Positions 1-6,726 are shown, counted from the stretch's first letter. The stretch is 9,025 bases of DNA from Coriobacteriia bacterium (GCA_003133285.1 PKWR01000036.1:890-9914); one strand, 5' to 3'. Notes: generated by a model not told the origin, from the letters alone. A program made the numbers and translations.

Positions 1-857
1 TGCCGGATGAACGCCCAGATGACGAACGCGAGGACCGCGAGCGAGAGCAGGGCCACGCCGGCGATAGCGCCCCAGTACTCGAGTCCGGCCCGGGCCCGCT
101 CGGCGTTCGCCGCGTTGGCGAGAGCGGCCTCCTCGGCCATGACCGAGTCCCGTCGCGCCACATCGCTCGCGGGAAGGGCACTCACCGCGGAGACCGGATA
201 GAGCGCTCGCGCCTCGACGAAGGTGTTGGCGGGCAGGTCGTCCACGCTCAGCGTGACGACGCCTGCGTCGCCGATGGACACGACCCCGGTCAGAGGGCCG
301 TGCGCCCACGCGAGCACGTCGGCGCGCTGGAGCCCGGCCGGAGGCGTGATGTCGATGCGGACCTTCCGCGTCGGCACGCCCCAGCCGTCACCCACGAACT
401 GCCAGTAGAGCTCACCGCAGTCGAGGTAGCGCTTGACCGCCCCGTTCGCGACATAGACGAGCCGCATGGGATAGGGCCGGTCCGCCACGTCGATGGACGC
501 GTGGACGGTCACGGAGTCTCCGTCGTCCACGACGGTGTACGTCTCAGCGGCTCCGCTGGATCCGTCGACGCGCTGGAGCAGCCCGGTGTCGTCGTAGAGC
601 CCGACGATCTCGATGGAGTCGGAGCCCTTCTTGGAGAGCCGCCACTCGACCCAGCTGAAGGAGCCGCTGAAGTCGAACGTCCTTGACTCGTCGATGGACA
701 GGTTCCCCGACGTGTCGAACGACGCGTGGATCGTGAGGTCCGCGATCTCGTAGCTCTTCGCCCACGCGCTCGGCGGCGCCAGCAGCAGGACCGCGGCGAA
801 CACGCACGCAGCGAGCGCTCCTTTGCCGGGCCACGCGCCATGATCCCGCTTCTCCAC
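1..857 (-). CDS. DUF2207 family membrane-anchored extracellular protein (3' end beyond window)
   Basis: The reading frame is open from a GTG at 857 to the left edge, giving 285 codons of an incomplete gene. The start is chosen because GAGGGGG lies 5 bases upstream and because a signal peptide follows directly: basic N-terminus, hydrophobic core at about residues 14-28, and an A-W-A cleavage site near residue 33. The secreted part (34 to about 255) has DUF2207 hallmarks: an N-terminal beta-rich segment with DESRTFDFSGSFSWVEWRL (about 56-74), and later a YLDCGELYWQFVGDGW stretch. An Ala-rich, charged linker and one membrane helix follow at about 258-280. Family members are usually about 550-650 residues with further helices and a low-complexity tail, so roughly half is missing here. 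The function of DUF2207 is unknown; a cell-envelope role is inference. Family assignment is from remembered motif similarity. The gene follows typA but is separated from it by a strong hairpin. Confidence 0.85.
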   Translation of the reverse strand, partial: MEKRDHGAWPGKGALAACVFAAVLLLAPPSAWAKSYEIADLTIHASFDTSGNLSIDESRTFDFSGSFSWVEWRLSKKGSDSIEIVGLYDDTGLLQRVDGSSGAAETYTVVDDGDSVTVHASIDVADRPYPMRLVYVANGAVKRYLDCGELYWQFVGDGWGVPTRKVRIDITPPAGLQRADVLAWAHGPLTGVVSIGDAGVVTLSVDDLPANTFVEARALYPVSAVSALPASDVARRDSVMAEEAALANAANAERARAGLEYWGAIAGVALLSLAVLAFVIWAFIR

Positions 858-862
858 GAGAG

Positions 863-869
863 CCCCCTC
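863..869 (-). promoter_or_regulatory. Shine-Dalgarno site fixing the GTG start of the DUF2207 gene
   Basis: On the minus strand this reads GAGGGGG, 5 bases before the GTG at 857-855. It decides the start, since no ATG in this frame would leave an intact signal peptide. Confidence 0.6.
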
Positions 870-898
870 GCCTCGTCGGAATGACGACAGAACAGTAG

Positions 899-931
899 CA
901 CCGCCGAGGCGCGTGATGCGCCTCGGCGGTG
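899..931 (-). terminator. Perfect 14-bp hairpin, probable typA terminator
   Basis: CACCGCCGAGGCGC (899-912) and its exact reverse complement (918-931) flank a 5-base loop. On the minus strand the hairpin begins 41 bases after the typA stop. It is followed by GCTACTGTTCT, which is only moderately T-rich, so intrinsic termination is likely but not textbook. It separates typA from the downstream DUF2207 gene and ends 41 bases before that gene's start, so any separate DUF2207 promoter must lie within or very close to it. Confidence 0.75.
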
Positions 932-972
932 TGTGGTGGAGCGTGGATCGCGACGTGCGGAAGGTCGCGTGG

Positions 973-2781
973 CTAGCTGCGGCGGTTCTTCTTGCGCTCG
1001 GTCTCGGTCAGCATGCGCTTGCGAAGGCGGATCGACTTCGGCGTGATCTCCACGAGCTCGTCGTCCTCGATGTACTCCAGCGCCTCTTCAAGCGTGAAGG
1101 TGATCGGCGGCGCGAGCATGATGCTCTTGTCAGCCGAGGCGGCCCGCATGTTGGTGAGCTGCTTCGCCTTCGCGACGTTGACCACCATGTCGGTGTCCTT
1201 CGAGTTCTCGCCGACGATCATGCCCTCGTAACACATGACCGTGGGGCCGATGAACAGCTTGCCGCGCGTCTGCAGCGAGTCGAGCGCGAACGCTACGGAC
1301 TTGTCGGTCGACATCGCGATCATCGAGCCGTTGATGCGCCGGCCGATCTCGCCCTGGAAGGGGCCGTACTCGGAGAAGTGGTGGAAGAGCACGGCCTCGC
1401 CGCGGGTCCCGTTCAGGATGCGCGTGCGCAGCCCCATGACCCCTCGCGACGCGATCTTGAACTCGAGGTGCACGTGCTGGTCGCGCTGCACCATGTCGGT
1501 CATCTCGCCGCCGCGGCTGCCGAAGATCTCGATGACCTTGCCGGCGTACTCGGCCGGGACGTCGACGACGGCGAGCTCGATCGGCTCGAGCGTCTTGCCG
1601 TTCTCCTTCTTGAGGATCACCTGCGGACGTCCGACCTGGAACTCGTAGCCTTCGCGACGCATCGTCTCCATGAGCACCGACAGGTGCAGGACGCCGCGGC
1701 CGGCGACCTCCATGCCCGTCTTGTCCTCGGTCTCGGAGATGTTCATCGAGATGTTGGACTCGGCCTCGTGCTCGAGGCGCGCCTTGATCTGGCGGCCTCC
1801 GACGATGGTGCCCTCGCGACCCACGAGCGGGCTCGTGGACGGCTGGAAGACGACCGACATCGTCGGCTCCTCCACGTGGATCGGATCGAGGCGGATCGGC
1901 TCGATGCGGGAGGTGAACATGTCGCCGATGTCCGCATCCTCGATGCCTACCACGGCGCAGATGTCACCGGCGTGCACGCTCTCGGCGTGCTGGCGCCCCA
2001 TGCCCTCGAACGTGAAGAGGTCCTTGATGACCGCTTGGTAGCGGCTGCCGTCGTTCTTGATCACGAGGATGCGCTCGCCGTTGTTGACCGTGCCCGAGAA
2101 GATGCGGCCGATGCCGATACGGCCGACGAAGCTCGAGTAGTCGATCGTGCACACCTGCATGGCGACGGGCCCGTTGGTATCGACATCGGGCACCGGGACC
2201 TTCGCGACGATGGTCTCGAGCAGCGGGATCATGTCCATGTTGCCATCGTCGAACTCATAGCGGGCGTAGCCGGCAACCGCGCTCGTGTAGACGATCGGGA
2301 AGTCCAGCTGCTCGTCGTTCGCACCGAGGTCGACCATGAGGTCGAACACCTGGTCGATGACCTCGTGCGGGCGGGCGCCGTCGCGGTCGATCTTGTTGAT
2401 GACCACGACCGGCTTGAGCCCGTGCTCGAGGGCCTTCTTCAGCACGAAGCGGGTCTGCGGCATCGGGCCTTCGAAGGCGTCGACGATGAGCAGCACGCCG
2501 TCGGCCATGTTGAGCACGCGCTCGACCTCGCCGCCGAAGTCCGCGTGGCCCGGGGTGTCGATCACGTTGATCTTGGTGTCGCCGTAGCGGATCGAGATGT
2601 TCTTCGCGAGGATCGTGATCCCGCGCTCGCGCTCCTGGTCGTTGGAGTCGAGCACCTGGTCCGGCACGTCCTGGTTGTCACGGAAGACGTGGGTCGTCTG
2701 CAGGAGGCGGTCGACCAATGTGGTCTTGCCGTGGTCGACGTGAGCGATGATCGCGATGTTGCGGATGTCGTTGACGCGCAT
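973..2781 (-). CDS. typA: Ribosome-associated GTPase TypA/BipA
   Basis: This 602-residue protein is full length for TypA/BipA, a translational GTPase of the EF-G/LepA superfamily that binds the 70S ribosome and aids large-subunit assembly, especially under cold and other stress. The GTPase motifs are all present: G1 AHVDHGKT (13-20), G2 around RGIT (53-56), G3 DTPGH (75-79), G4 NKID (129-132) and G5 TSA (166-168). They are followed by an EF-Tu domain II-like barrel, EF-G III/V-like domains (for example the GRGVLHL segment), and the TypA-specific C-terminal domain ending in a basic tail (RLRKRM, then KKNRRS). The ATG at 2781 is the natural start because the conserved INIAIIAHVDHGK-like segment begins within ten residues; GGAG lies 10 bases upstream. 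It appears to be its own transcription unit, with an upstream leader of about 75 bases and a strong downstream hairpin. Long open frames on the opposite strand are codon-bias shadows. Confidence 0.98.
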   Translation of the reverse strand: MRVNDIRNIAIIAHVDHGKTTLVDRLLQTTHVFRDNQDVPDQVLDSNDQERERGITILAKNISIRYGDTKINVIDTPGHADFGGEVERVLNMADGVLLIVDAFEGPMPQTRFVLKKALEHGLKPVVVINKIDRDGARPHEVIDQVFDLMVDLGANDEQLDFPIVYTSAVAGYARYEFDDGNMDMIPLLETIVAKVPVPDVDTNGPVAMQVCTIDYSSFVGRIGIGRIFSGTVNNGERILVIKNDGSRYQAVIKDLFTFEGMGRQHAESVHAGDICAVVGIEDADIGDMFTSRIEPIRLDPIHVEEPTMSVVFQPSTSPLVGREGTIVGGRQIKARLEHEAESNISMNISETEDKTGMEVAGRGVLHLSVLMETMRREGYEFQVGRPQVILKKENGKTLEPIELAVVDVPAEYAGKVIEIFGSRGGEMTDMVQRDQHVHLEFKIASRGVMGLRTRILNGTRGEAVLFHHFSEYGPFQGEIGRRINGSMIAMSTDKSVAFALDSLQTRGKLFIGPTVMCYEGMIVGENSKDTDMVVNVAKAKQLTNMRAASADKSIMLAPPITFTLEEALEYIEDDELVEITPKSIRLRKRMLTETERKKNRRS

Positions 2782-2809
2782 GAGTCAGGCACTCCGGGTG
2801 TAGGTGGGT

Positions 2810-2826
2810 CGCCGCATGCAGCGGCG
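2810..2826 (-). other. Small hairpin in the typA leader
   Basis: CGCCGC and GCGGCG flank a 5-base loop, forming a 6-bp stem 28 bases upstream of the typA start codon. It would lie in the 5' untranslated leader if transcription starts near the TAAGGT box at 2861-2856. A short GC-rich stem can arise by chance in this composition, so regulatory meaning is unproven. Confidence 0.3.
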
Positions 2827-2855
2827 TGGCCCAGCGGATGTGGGCACGGCCGTCT

Positions 2856-2861
2856 ACCTTA
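2856..2861 (-). promoter_or_regulatory. Candidate -10 box for typA
   Basis: The minus strand reads TAAGGT in the 127-base gap between the vanW-like gene and typA, about 75 bases before the typA ATG. It fits the actinobacterial TAnnnT -10 pattern. No convincing -35 hexamer lies 16-18 bases upstream, so the assignment is tentative. Confidence 0.35.
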
Positions 2862-2908
2862 GCATGATTCGAGCGTGGCTGCTTGCGGAAGCCGCCCGCA
2901 GGGGGAGC

Positions 2909-3730
2909 CTAGGGCCCGTCACCCGACGGAAGGAACGGCTCGTACATCAGCCGTGCGTGGTTCTCGGCCACGGGAAGGTCGCGCACCACCCGCCCGTCGG
3001 ATGCGACCTCGCGGCGCCACAGCCGGTTGTGCCGCACGTAGACGCCGGGTCCCTCGTGCGTGAAGAGGTGCGCCTGCTCGTAGACCTCGAACGTGACGGG
3101 GCATGGCTCTCCGGAGGTCCACGCGCCCGTCAGGTGCGTGGCCGTCACCGCCAGCGTCAGGCGGTAGTCGGCGGCCGTGCGGTTCTCGATCTGCAGGTCG
3201 AGTGCCGGCCACGCACAGGTCGCGCCGCTGCCGAAGGGCTGGGTGCGGCCCGCGTCCGGGAAGACGTCGTAGCTGTGGCGCCAGCGCTCGACGACGGCGA
3301 GCGGTGTGTGCAGCGTCATCCAGTACAGCAGGTTCGTGAGCTGGCACAGCCCTCCGCCGACGCCGCGGGACATCGCGCCGTGGTCGAGGACGAGCCCGTC
3401 GAGGAAGCCCCTCGCGTACGCTGGTCGGCCGACCTCCCGCCAGAAGGAGAGGCGCTGTCCGGGACGCAGCACCAGCCCGTCCAGACACGCGGCCGCGATC
3501 CGCAGGTTGACGGCCTTGTTGGCCTGCAGCTCGGGATCGAGCCCGAGCAGAGGCCGCACCAGGGGCGTGGCGTGCTCGGAGACGACGAAGGCGAGCGGGC
3601 CGTCGGCGCGCCGGACCCGGAAGTCGAGGCGCGGGTCGCGCCACTGCACCTCGCGGCGAAGCCGCCGAACGGGAGCTCCCAGGAGCGGACGCACGAGGGA
3701 GCGTGCGCGCAGAAGCGCCTCCGCCACCAT
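2909..3730 (-). CDS. Short-form VanW family protein
   Basis: This 273-residue protein matches the size and C-terminal half layout of the accessory VanW protein of VanB-type glycopeptide resistance clusters. The family core is clear: RLSFWREVGRP (93-103), the signature GGGLCQLTNLLYW (125-137), then HSYDVFPD (152-159) and a beta-rich tail to PFLPSG. No signal peptide or membrane helix is evident. The biochemical role of VanW is unknown, and most chromosomal homologues sit far from any van ligase; none is visible here, so glycopeptide resistance should not be inferred. The start is the ATG at 3730, one base after the TGA of the upstream hydrolase gene (TGA-G-ATG), which implies translational coupling. 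The frame stays open upstream to 4252, but that part overlaps the hydrolase and is a shadow. I see no strong hairpin after its stop. Confidence 0.9.
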   Translation of the reverse strand: MVAEALLRARSLVRPLLGAPVRRLRREVQWRDPRLDFRVRRADGPLAFVVSEHATPLVRPLLGLDPELQANKAVNLRIAAACLDGLVLRPGQRLSFWREVGRPAYARGFLDGLVLDHGAMSRGVGGGLCQLTNLLYWMTLHTPLAVVERWRHSYDVFPDAGRTQPFGSGATCAWPALDLQIENRTAADYRLTLAVTATHLTGAWTSGEPCPVTFEVYEQAHLFTHEGPGVYVRHNRLWRREVASDGRVVRDLPVAENHARLMYEPFLPSGDGP

Positions 3731-3731
3731 C

Positions 3732-4382
3732 TCAGACGGCCGACGAGCCGGCGAGGTACCGGTCGAACCATGCCGCGGAGAGCGAAGCGACCTGCGCCAT
3801 GGCGCCCGGCTCCTCGAACAGATGGGTCGCACCGGGCACGACCTCCAGCCGCTTGTCGCTCGAGCCGAGCGCGCGCAGCGCCCCCTCGTTGAGACCGAGC
3901 ACCTGGGTGTCGGACCCGCCGACGATGAGCAGCGTCGGCGCCGTGACTCGTCGAAGCGCGTCCCCAGCGAGGTCCGGCCGTCCGCCTCGGGAGACGATCG
4001 CACGCACGGTCGACCCTGCCGTCGCCGCCGCTCCGAGGGCGGCCGCGGCCCCGGTGCTGGCTCCGAAGTACCCGAGCCGCAGTCGGGGGACCGACGGATC
4101 CTCCAGCAGCCAGCGAGTGGCGGACCACAGGCGCTCGATGAGCAGTGCGATGTCGAAGCGCCGCTCGTAGTCGCGGTCCTCCTCGGGGGTGAGCAGGTCG
4201 AACAGCAGGGTCCCGAGGTGCCCCGACGAGCGCAACGCTGCGGCGACCTCACGGTTGCGGGGGCTGAGCCTGCTCGAGCCCGACCCGTGGGCGAACACGA
4301 CCAGCCCCCGGGCCCCGTCGGGGACTTGGAGATCGCCGGGCAGCGACACCCCGCCCGCGGGGATGCGGACCTCTCGTTCCAT
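3732..4382 (-). CDS. Alpha/beta hydrolase, dienelactone hydrolase-like
   Basis: This is a compact alpha/beta hydrolase of 216 residues from the ATG at 4382. Visible features, numbered from that ATG, are an oxyanion-hole segment FAHGSGSS (30-37), the nucleophile elbow GASTGAAAA with Ser109, an acid after a beta strand at GGSD (Asp158), and the catalytic histidine in GATHLF (His187). This is a complete Ser-Asp-His triad. True dienelactone hydrolases use Cys, so this Ser version is probably an esterase or hydrolase of unknown substrate; related domains also occur fused to phosphoribosyltransferases. It is likely cytoplasmic, as no signal peptide is seen. A GTG at 4418 would add 12 residues but has no clear SD. 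The ATG at 4382 follows GGGAA at about 12 bases and begins right at the conserved REVRIP-like strand. It forms a two-gene unit with the vanW-like gene. Confidence 0.85.
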   Translation of the reverse strand: MEREVRIPAGGVSLPGDLQVPDGARGLVVFAHGSGSSRLSPRNREVAAALRSSGHLGTLLFDLLTPEEDRDYERRFDIALLIERLWSATRWLLEDPSVPRLRLGYFGASTGAAAALGAAATAGSTVRAIVSRGGRPDLAGDALRRVTAPTLLIVGGSDTQVLGLNEGALRALGSSDKRLEVVPGATHLFEEPGAMAQVASLSAAWFDRYLAGSSAV

Positions 4383-4431
4383 GTCTGTGTACGTTCCCGC
4401 GAAGGTCGTGCGGCTCACGAAAGGCCGCCGG

Positions 4432-4451
4432 GCGCTCCGCCGGCGAAGCGC
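4432..4451 (-). terminator. Imperfect GC palindrome after the HsmA-like gene
   Basis: GCGCTCCGCCGGCGAAGCGC is nearly self-complementary, with one G-T-type mismatch pair, and sits directly after the TAG (4455-4453) of the upstream small membrane protein gene. It could form a stem and attenuate transcription into the hydrolase gene, but no T-rich run follows. Other explanations are chance or a factor-dependent pause site. Confidence 0.3.
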
Positions 4452-4452
4452 G

Positions 4453-4845
4453 CTACGCCTTGGGGCGCTGGAGCATTCCCCAGACGAAGATGATCACCCA
4501 CAGCGTCCACGGGGCGAGCGCCCAGCGGGACAGGGCGGCGAGCAGCTCGTCCTTGTTCTTCTGTACGGCCCACAGGCCCACGATGCCGACCGCCAGCATC
4601 CCGAAGAGCGCGAGGAGCGCGGCGGAGGTGTGGACGATGTTGAAGGTCGTGTCGAACAGGAACTTGTTGCCCGCCGCGACGAACATCCCCCCGGTGCCGA
4701 TGACGTCGAATACGACGCCGACCAGGACGAACATGACGTTGCGCTGCGAGAACTTCTTCGAGCGGTAGGCTCCCCAGACTCCGATCGAATAGAGCACCAA
4801 CGCGACGATCATCCCAAGTACGCCGACCATGGTCTCAGGCTTCAC
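4453..4845 (-). CDS. Small four-helix membrane protein, HsmA/TIGR03987-like
   Basis: This 130-residue protein is almost entirely hydrophobic, with four predicted membrane helices at about 6-26, 37-57, 70-95 and 106-125. The pattern ALVLYSIGVWGAY near the first helix, GVVFDVIGTGGM at the second and a His in the third (NIVHTSAALLAL) resembles the small membrane family TIGR03987 (HsmA-like), whose function is not established. The GTG at 4845 is preferred because GGGGAGGGG lies 4 bases upstream. An ATG at 4872 would add nine basic residues but has no well-placed SD. The gene is 60 bases downstream of rlmA on the same strand and may be cotranscribed with it. The family name is from remembered sequence pattern, so it is less certain than the topology. 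Confidence 0.75.
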   Translation of the reverse strand: MKPETMVGVLGMIVALVLYSIGVWGAYRSKKFSQRNVMFVLVGVVFDVIGTGGMFVAAGNKFLFDTTFNIVHTSAALLALFGMLAVGIVGLWAVQKNKDELLAALSRWALAPWTLWVIIFVWGMLQRPKA

Positions 4846-4849
4846 GCGA

Positions 4850-4858
4850 CCCCTCCCC
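4850..4858 (-). promoter_or_regulatory. Shine-Dalgarno site fixing a GTG start at 4845
   Basis: The minus strand reads GGGGAGGGG, then TCGC, then GTG. This is the best SD in the area and argues for the GTG start over the ATG 27 bases upstream. Confidence 0.55.
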
Positions 4859-4905
4859 GGTTTCGAGTGCATGCAGCACGAACATACTCCACGGAGCGCT
4901 TCCCG

Positions 4906-5763
4906 CTAAGCCCCGACTTGCGGCACAGGGTGGTACAGCGACACCGTGACCGCCGCGGTCACGCCGACCGGCTCGGACAACGCTCCGATCCGCGCCGCCA
5001 TCTCCATCGCTGTGACGTGCCGCGAGCTCGGCCCCATGCCGACCAGGGCCGCGACGTCGTCGTGCGTGAGCGACATGTCCACGCGCACCGGGACCGGATC
5101 GACGAGCGTGAAGCGCTCCCCCAGCGAGCCGGCCAGCCGCTCGTCCTTACGTTCGTCGACCGTGACCAGGCCGAGGACGTCCACCAGCTCGCGCAGATGC
5201 TCCGCGCCGGGTGTCACGACCACGAGCGCGCCGCCCGGACCCAGGATCCGGGCGAACTCGGCGGCGTTGCGCGGCGCGAACACGTCGAGCACCAGCGCGG
5301 CCGCGCCGGTGCGAACAGGAAGCGGCTTCCAGGTATCGCAGACCGCGGCGCCGATGCGCGGGTGCGCGCGGGCGGCACGGCGCAGCGCATGCTTCGACAG
5401 GTCGAGCGCGAGCCCGACCCGGCCGGGCGAGCGCTCGAGCACGCGCGCGAGGTAGTCGCCCGTGCCGGCGCCGACGTCTGCCACACACCCTGCGGGGCCT
5501 TCGCCGAGGGCGACCTCCGAGACGGCGGCGACGGCGTCCAGGATCTCGTCGTAGTGCCCCGCGCCGAGGAACGCAGCGCGCGCATCCACCATCTCCGGAG
5601 TGTCGGCCGTGCCGGCGCGGGCGCGGCCGGGCAGCAGGTTGACATAGCCCTGGCGCGCGACGTCGAACGCGTGCCCACGGGCGCACCGCAGCGCCGCGGC
5701 CTCGAGAGCGAGGTCGCTCCCGCACACGGGACACACCAGACACGCGATCACGTCCGCGAGCAC
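4906..5763 (-). CDS. rlmA: 23S rRNA (guanine-N1)-methyltransferase, RlmA/TlrB family
   Basis: This 285-residue protein has the RlmA layout. An N-terminal zinc-binding module has CPVC at 11-14, then C27 and H31 in CARGH, and runs into FDVARQGYVNLLPGR (33-47), which is strongly conserved in RlmA. A linker with MVDARAAFLGAGHYD (58-72) follows, then a Rossmann SAM-binding domain with motif I ADVGAGTGDY (95-104), the acidic end of strand 2 at LALDLSKHAL, and the family motif FAPRN (162-166). RlmA enzymes methylate N1 of G745 (RlmA-I) or G748 (RlmA-II/TlrB) in helix 35 of 23S rRNA. Gram-positive homologues are usually the G748 type and can contribute to tylosin resistance, but the specificity cannot be read here. 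The GTG at 5763 is chosen because GAGGGAGG sits 5 bases upstream; the frame stays open further upstream but would run into the divergent promoter region. Confidence 0.93.
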   Translation of the reverse strand: MLADVIACLVCPVCGSDLALEAAALRCARGHAFDVARQGYVNLLPGRARAGTADTPEMVDARAAFLGAGHYDEILDAVAAVSEVALGEGPAGCVADVGAGTGDYLARVLERSPGRVGLALDLSKHALRRAARAHPRIGAAVCDTWKPLPVRTGAAALVLDVFAPRNAAEFARILGPGGALVVVTPGAEHLRELVDVLGLVTVDERKDERLAGSLGERFTLVDPVPVRVDMSLTHDDVAALVGMGPSSRHVTAMEMAARIGALSEPVGVTAAVTVSLYHPVPQVGA

Positions 5764-5768
5764 GCCGG

Positions 5769-5776
5769 CCTCCCTC
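5769..5776 (-). promoter_or_regulatory. Shine-Dalgarno site fixing the rlmA GTG start
   Basis: The minus strand reads GAGGGAGG, 5 bases before the GTG at 5763-5761. This shortens the open frame by 61 codons and puts the start just ahead of the zinc module. Confidence 0.65.
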
Positions 5777-5801
5777 GTCGCTGAAGCGTCACGAGCGTAC
5801 A

Positions 5802-5826
5802 CGAATGCGCCTCGTGCGCCGATTCG
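5802..5826. repeat. Inverted repeat in the divergent rlmA / small-gene region
   Basis: CGAAT-GCGC (5802-5810) and GCGC-CG-ATTCG (5816-5826) are inverted copies with a 2-base bulge and a 5-base centre. They lie 9 bases upstream of the TATAGT box and about 40 bases upstream of the rlmA start, where a -35 element or operator would be expected. This could be a protein-binding site for either divergent gene, or chance. Confidence 0.35.
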
Positions 5827-5835
5827 GAGCTGCGC

Positions 5836-5841
5836 TATAGT
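5836..5841 (+). promoter_or_regulatory. Candidate -10 box for the 86-codon gene
   Basis: TATAGT matches the TATAAT consensus at five of six positions and lies 34 bases before the ATG at 5876. The hexamer 17 bases upstream (CGTGCG) does not resemble TTGACA, so the promoter may depend on an activator, or on another sigma factor with weak -35 needs. Confidence 0.5.
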
Positions 5842-5875
5842 CGGTCCGAGAACCGTCTGCGCATGAGGGGGACCC

Positions 5876-6136
5876 ATGGCTGAGGAGTATCGGCTGGTGC
5901 CGGTGGACGAGGTTCCGGGGAGCGCGGCGCTCAGCCGCCGCGGCATCTACGCCCGCGTGCTCGAGGAGTTCGTCTCGTCCAAGATGAACGCCGCGAAGGT
6001 GGAGATGGGCGACCGCAAGCCGCGGACTATCCAGGTGAGCCTGCTGACCGCCGTTCGTAAGGGCGGCCTCAAGGAGAAGGTCCACGTCGCGATGCGCGGC
6101 CAGGACATCTATCTGGTGCGGCTGCCCAAGAAGTAG
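5876..6136 (+). CDS. Small basic protein of unknown function (86 aa)
   Basis: I do not recognise this protein with confidence. The ATG at 5876 follows GAGGGGG (5865-5871) at 4 bases, and a -10-like TATAGT lies upstream, so it is very likely a real gene. It is soluble, with no signal peptide or membrane segment. The N-terminus is acidic (EEYRLVPVDEVPGS), then comes a helix-like stretch RRGIYARVLEEFVSSKMNAAKVEM (22-45). A basic segment follows (RKPRTIQVSLLTAVRKGGLKEKV), ending in a strand-like VHVAMRGQDIYLVRL. Alternating strand and helix character plus net positive charge would suit a small nucleic-acid-binding or regulatory protein, but that is inference. It is transcribed divergently from rlmA and converges on the next gene with only 3 bases between stop codons and no terminator hairpin between. 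Confidence 0.85.
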   Translation: MAEEYRLVPVDEVPGSAALSRRGIYARVLEEFVSSKMNAAKVEMGDRKPRTIQVSLLTAVRKGGLKEKVHVAMRGQDIYLVRLPKK

Positions 6137-6139
6137 CCG

Positions 6140-6715
6140 CTAGGGCCGCGGGGGCGACGGCACGTTCACGTAGATCGCCCACAGGTGGTTCAGCCACGTG
6201 ATGAACGCGAAGTTGAGGATCCCCTGCGCGATCAGCCCGTAGCCGAGCGCCCGCGGGAGTGAGACCCGCCCGTCGCGCCGCACCCACGCCCAGACCACGA
6301 TCGCGGCGGGGACGACGTAGAGCGCGAGCGGCGTGCTCCACAGCAGCGCGAGGGCGACCCTGTCGGCCGGGTCGAACGCCCCGGGCCCGGCGAGCAGCAG
6401 CGAGATGATCCCCGGCTGCAGCAGCATGAACACGACGGCAGCCCCTGCGCCGAAGGCCACGCGCCCCCGCGTACTCCACGCCTCGGCGCGCCGGCGCGTC
6501 AGGCGCAGCGCCCCTGCCAGCAGGCAGACCTGCAGGAAGGTCCACGCCGGCGCGATCAGCGACGTGAGATAGAGGTCGTCGCTCAGGGCGATCCGATCGC
6601 GCAACAGCGACGAGGCCAGCTGCAGCCCGATACCGACGGCCCACACGGCGCCCGTCAGCCAGTGAGCGCGCGCGAACGCGCGTGCGCGGGCCGACTTCAC
6701 ATCCCCTTCGGGCAC
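6140..6715 (-). CDS. Five-helix integral membrane protein of unknown function
   Basis: This 191-residue protein has about five membrane helices, at roughly 17-37, 48-70, 85-108, 119-145 and 155-178, with a short basic cytoplasmic N-terminus (KSARARAFARAH). Basic clusters between helices 2 and 3 (RLTRRRAEAWSTRGR) and 4 and 5 (RRDGRVSLPR) fit a positive-inside topology. I recognise no enzyme or transporter motif, and the family is unknown to me. The start is a GTG at 6715 with AGGAGG 5 bases upstream. It is divergent from the marR gene, separated by 179 bases that include an interrupted palindrome centred on a -10-like TATCAT box for this gene, so it may share regulation with the MarR/exporter unit. 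Its 3' end meets that of the 86-codon gene. Confidence 0.85.
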   Translation of the reverse strand: MPEGDVKSARARAFARAHWLTGAVWAVGIGLQLASSLLRDRIALSDDLYLTSLIAPAWTFLQVCLLAGALRLTRRRAEAWSTRGRVAFGAGAAVVFMLLQPGIISLLLAGPGAFDPADRVALALLWSTPLALYVVPAAIVVWAWVRRDGRVSLPRALGYGLIAQGILNFAFITWLNHLWAIYVNVPSPPRP

Positions 6716-6720
6716 GAGGG

Positions 6721-6726
6721 CCTCCT
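6721..6726 (-). promoter_or_regulatory. Shine-Dalgarno site fixing the GTG start at 6715
   Basis: A perfect AGGAGG on the minus strand, 5 bases before the GTG of the five-helix membrane protein gene. Confidence 0.65.

Noticed and set aside
913..2862. 649-codon open frame on the plus strand across typA
   Set aside because: It is antisense to a full-length, fully motif-bearing TypA. Its product is a repetitive mix of Asp, Val, His, Arg and Leu typical of reverse-strand shadows in GC-rich codon use, with no SD or domain.
2862..2908. Possible terminator after the VanW gene
   Set aside because: Only short overlapping stems (such as GCTT-4-AAGC) and no T run on the minus strand; not enough to call.
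2909..3730. Vancomycin resistance cluster
   Set aside because: Only a VanW homologue is present; there is no VanH, ligase, VanX or two-component system in the window, and lone VanW genes are common.
2804..3892. 362-codon open frame on the plus strand opposite the VanW and hydrolase genes
   Set aside because: Antisense to two genes with clear family motifs; no supporting start signal.
3731..4252. Upstream extension of the VanW-family frame to 447 codons
   Set aside because: The extra 174 residues overlap the hydrolase gene in another frame and are Ser/Arg-rich junk, whereas the ATG at 3730 starts one base after the hydrolase stop.
4189..5784. 531-codon open frame on the plus strand
   Set aside because: Runs antisense through three well-supported genes and an intergenic gap; composition is Arg/Asp/His-rich with no recognisable domain.
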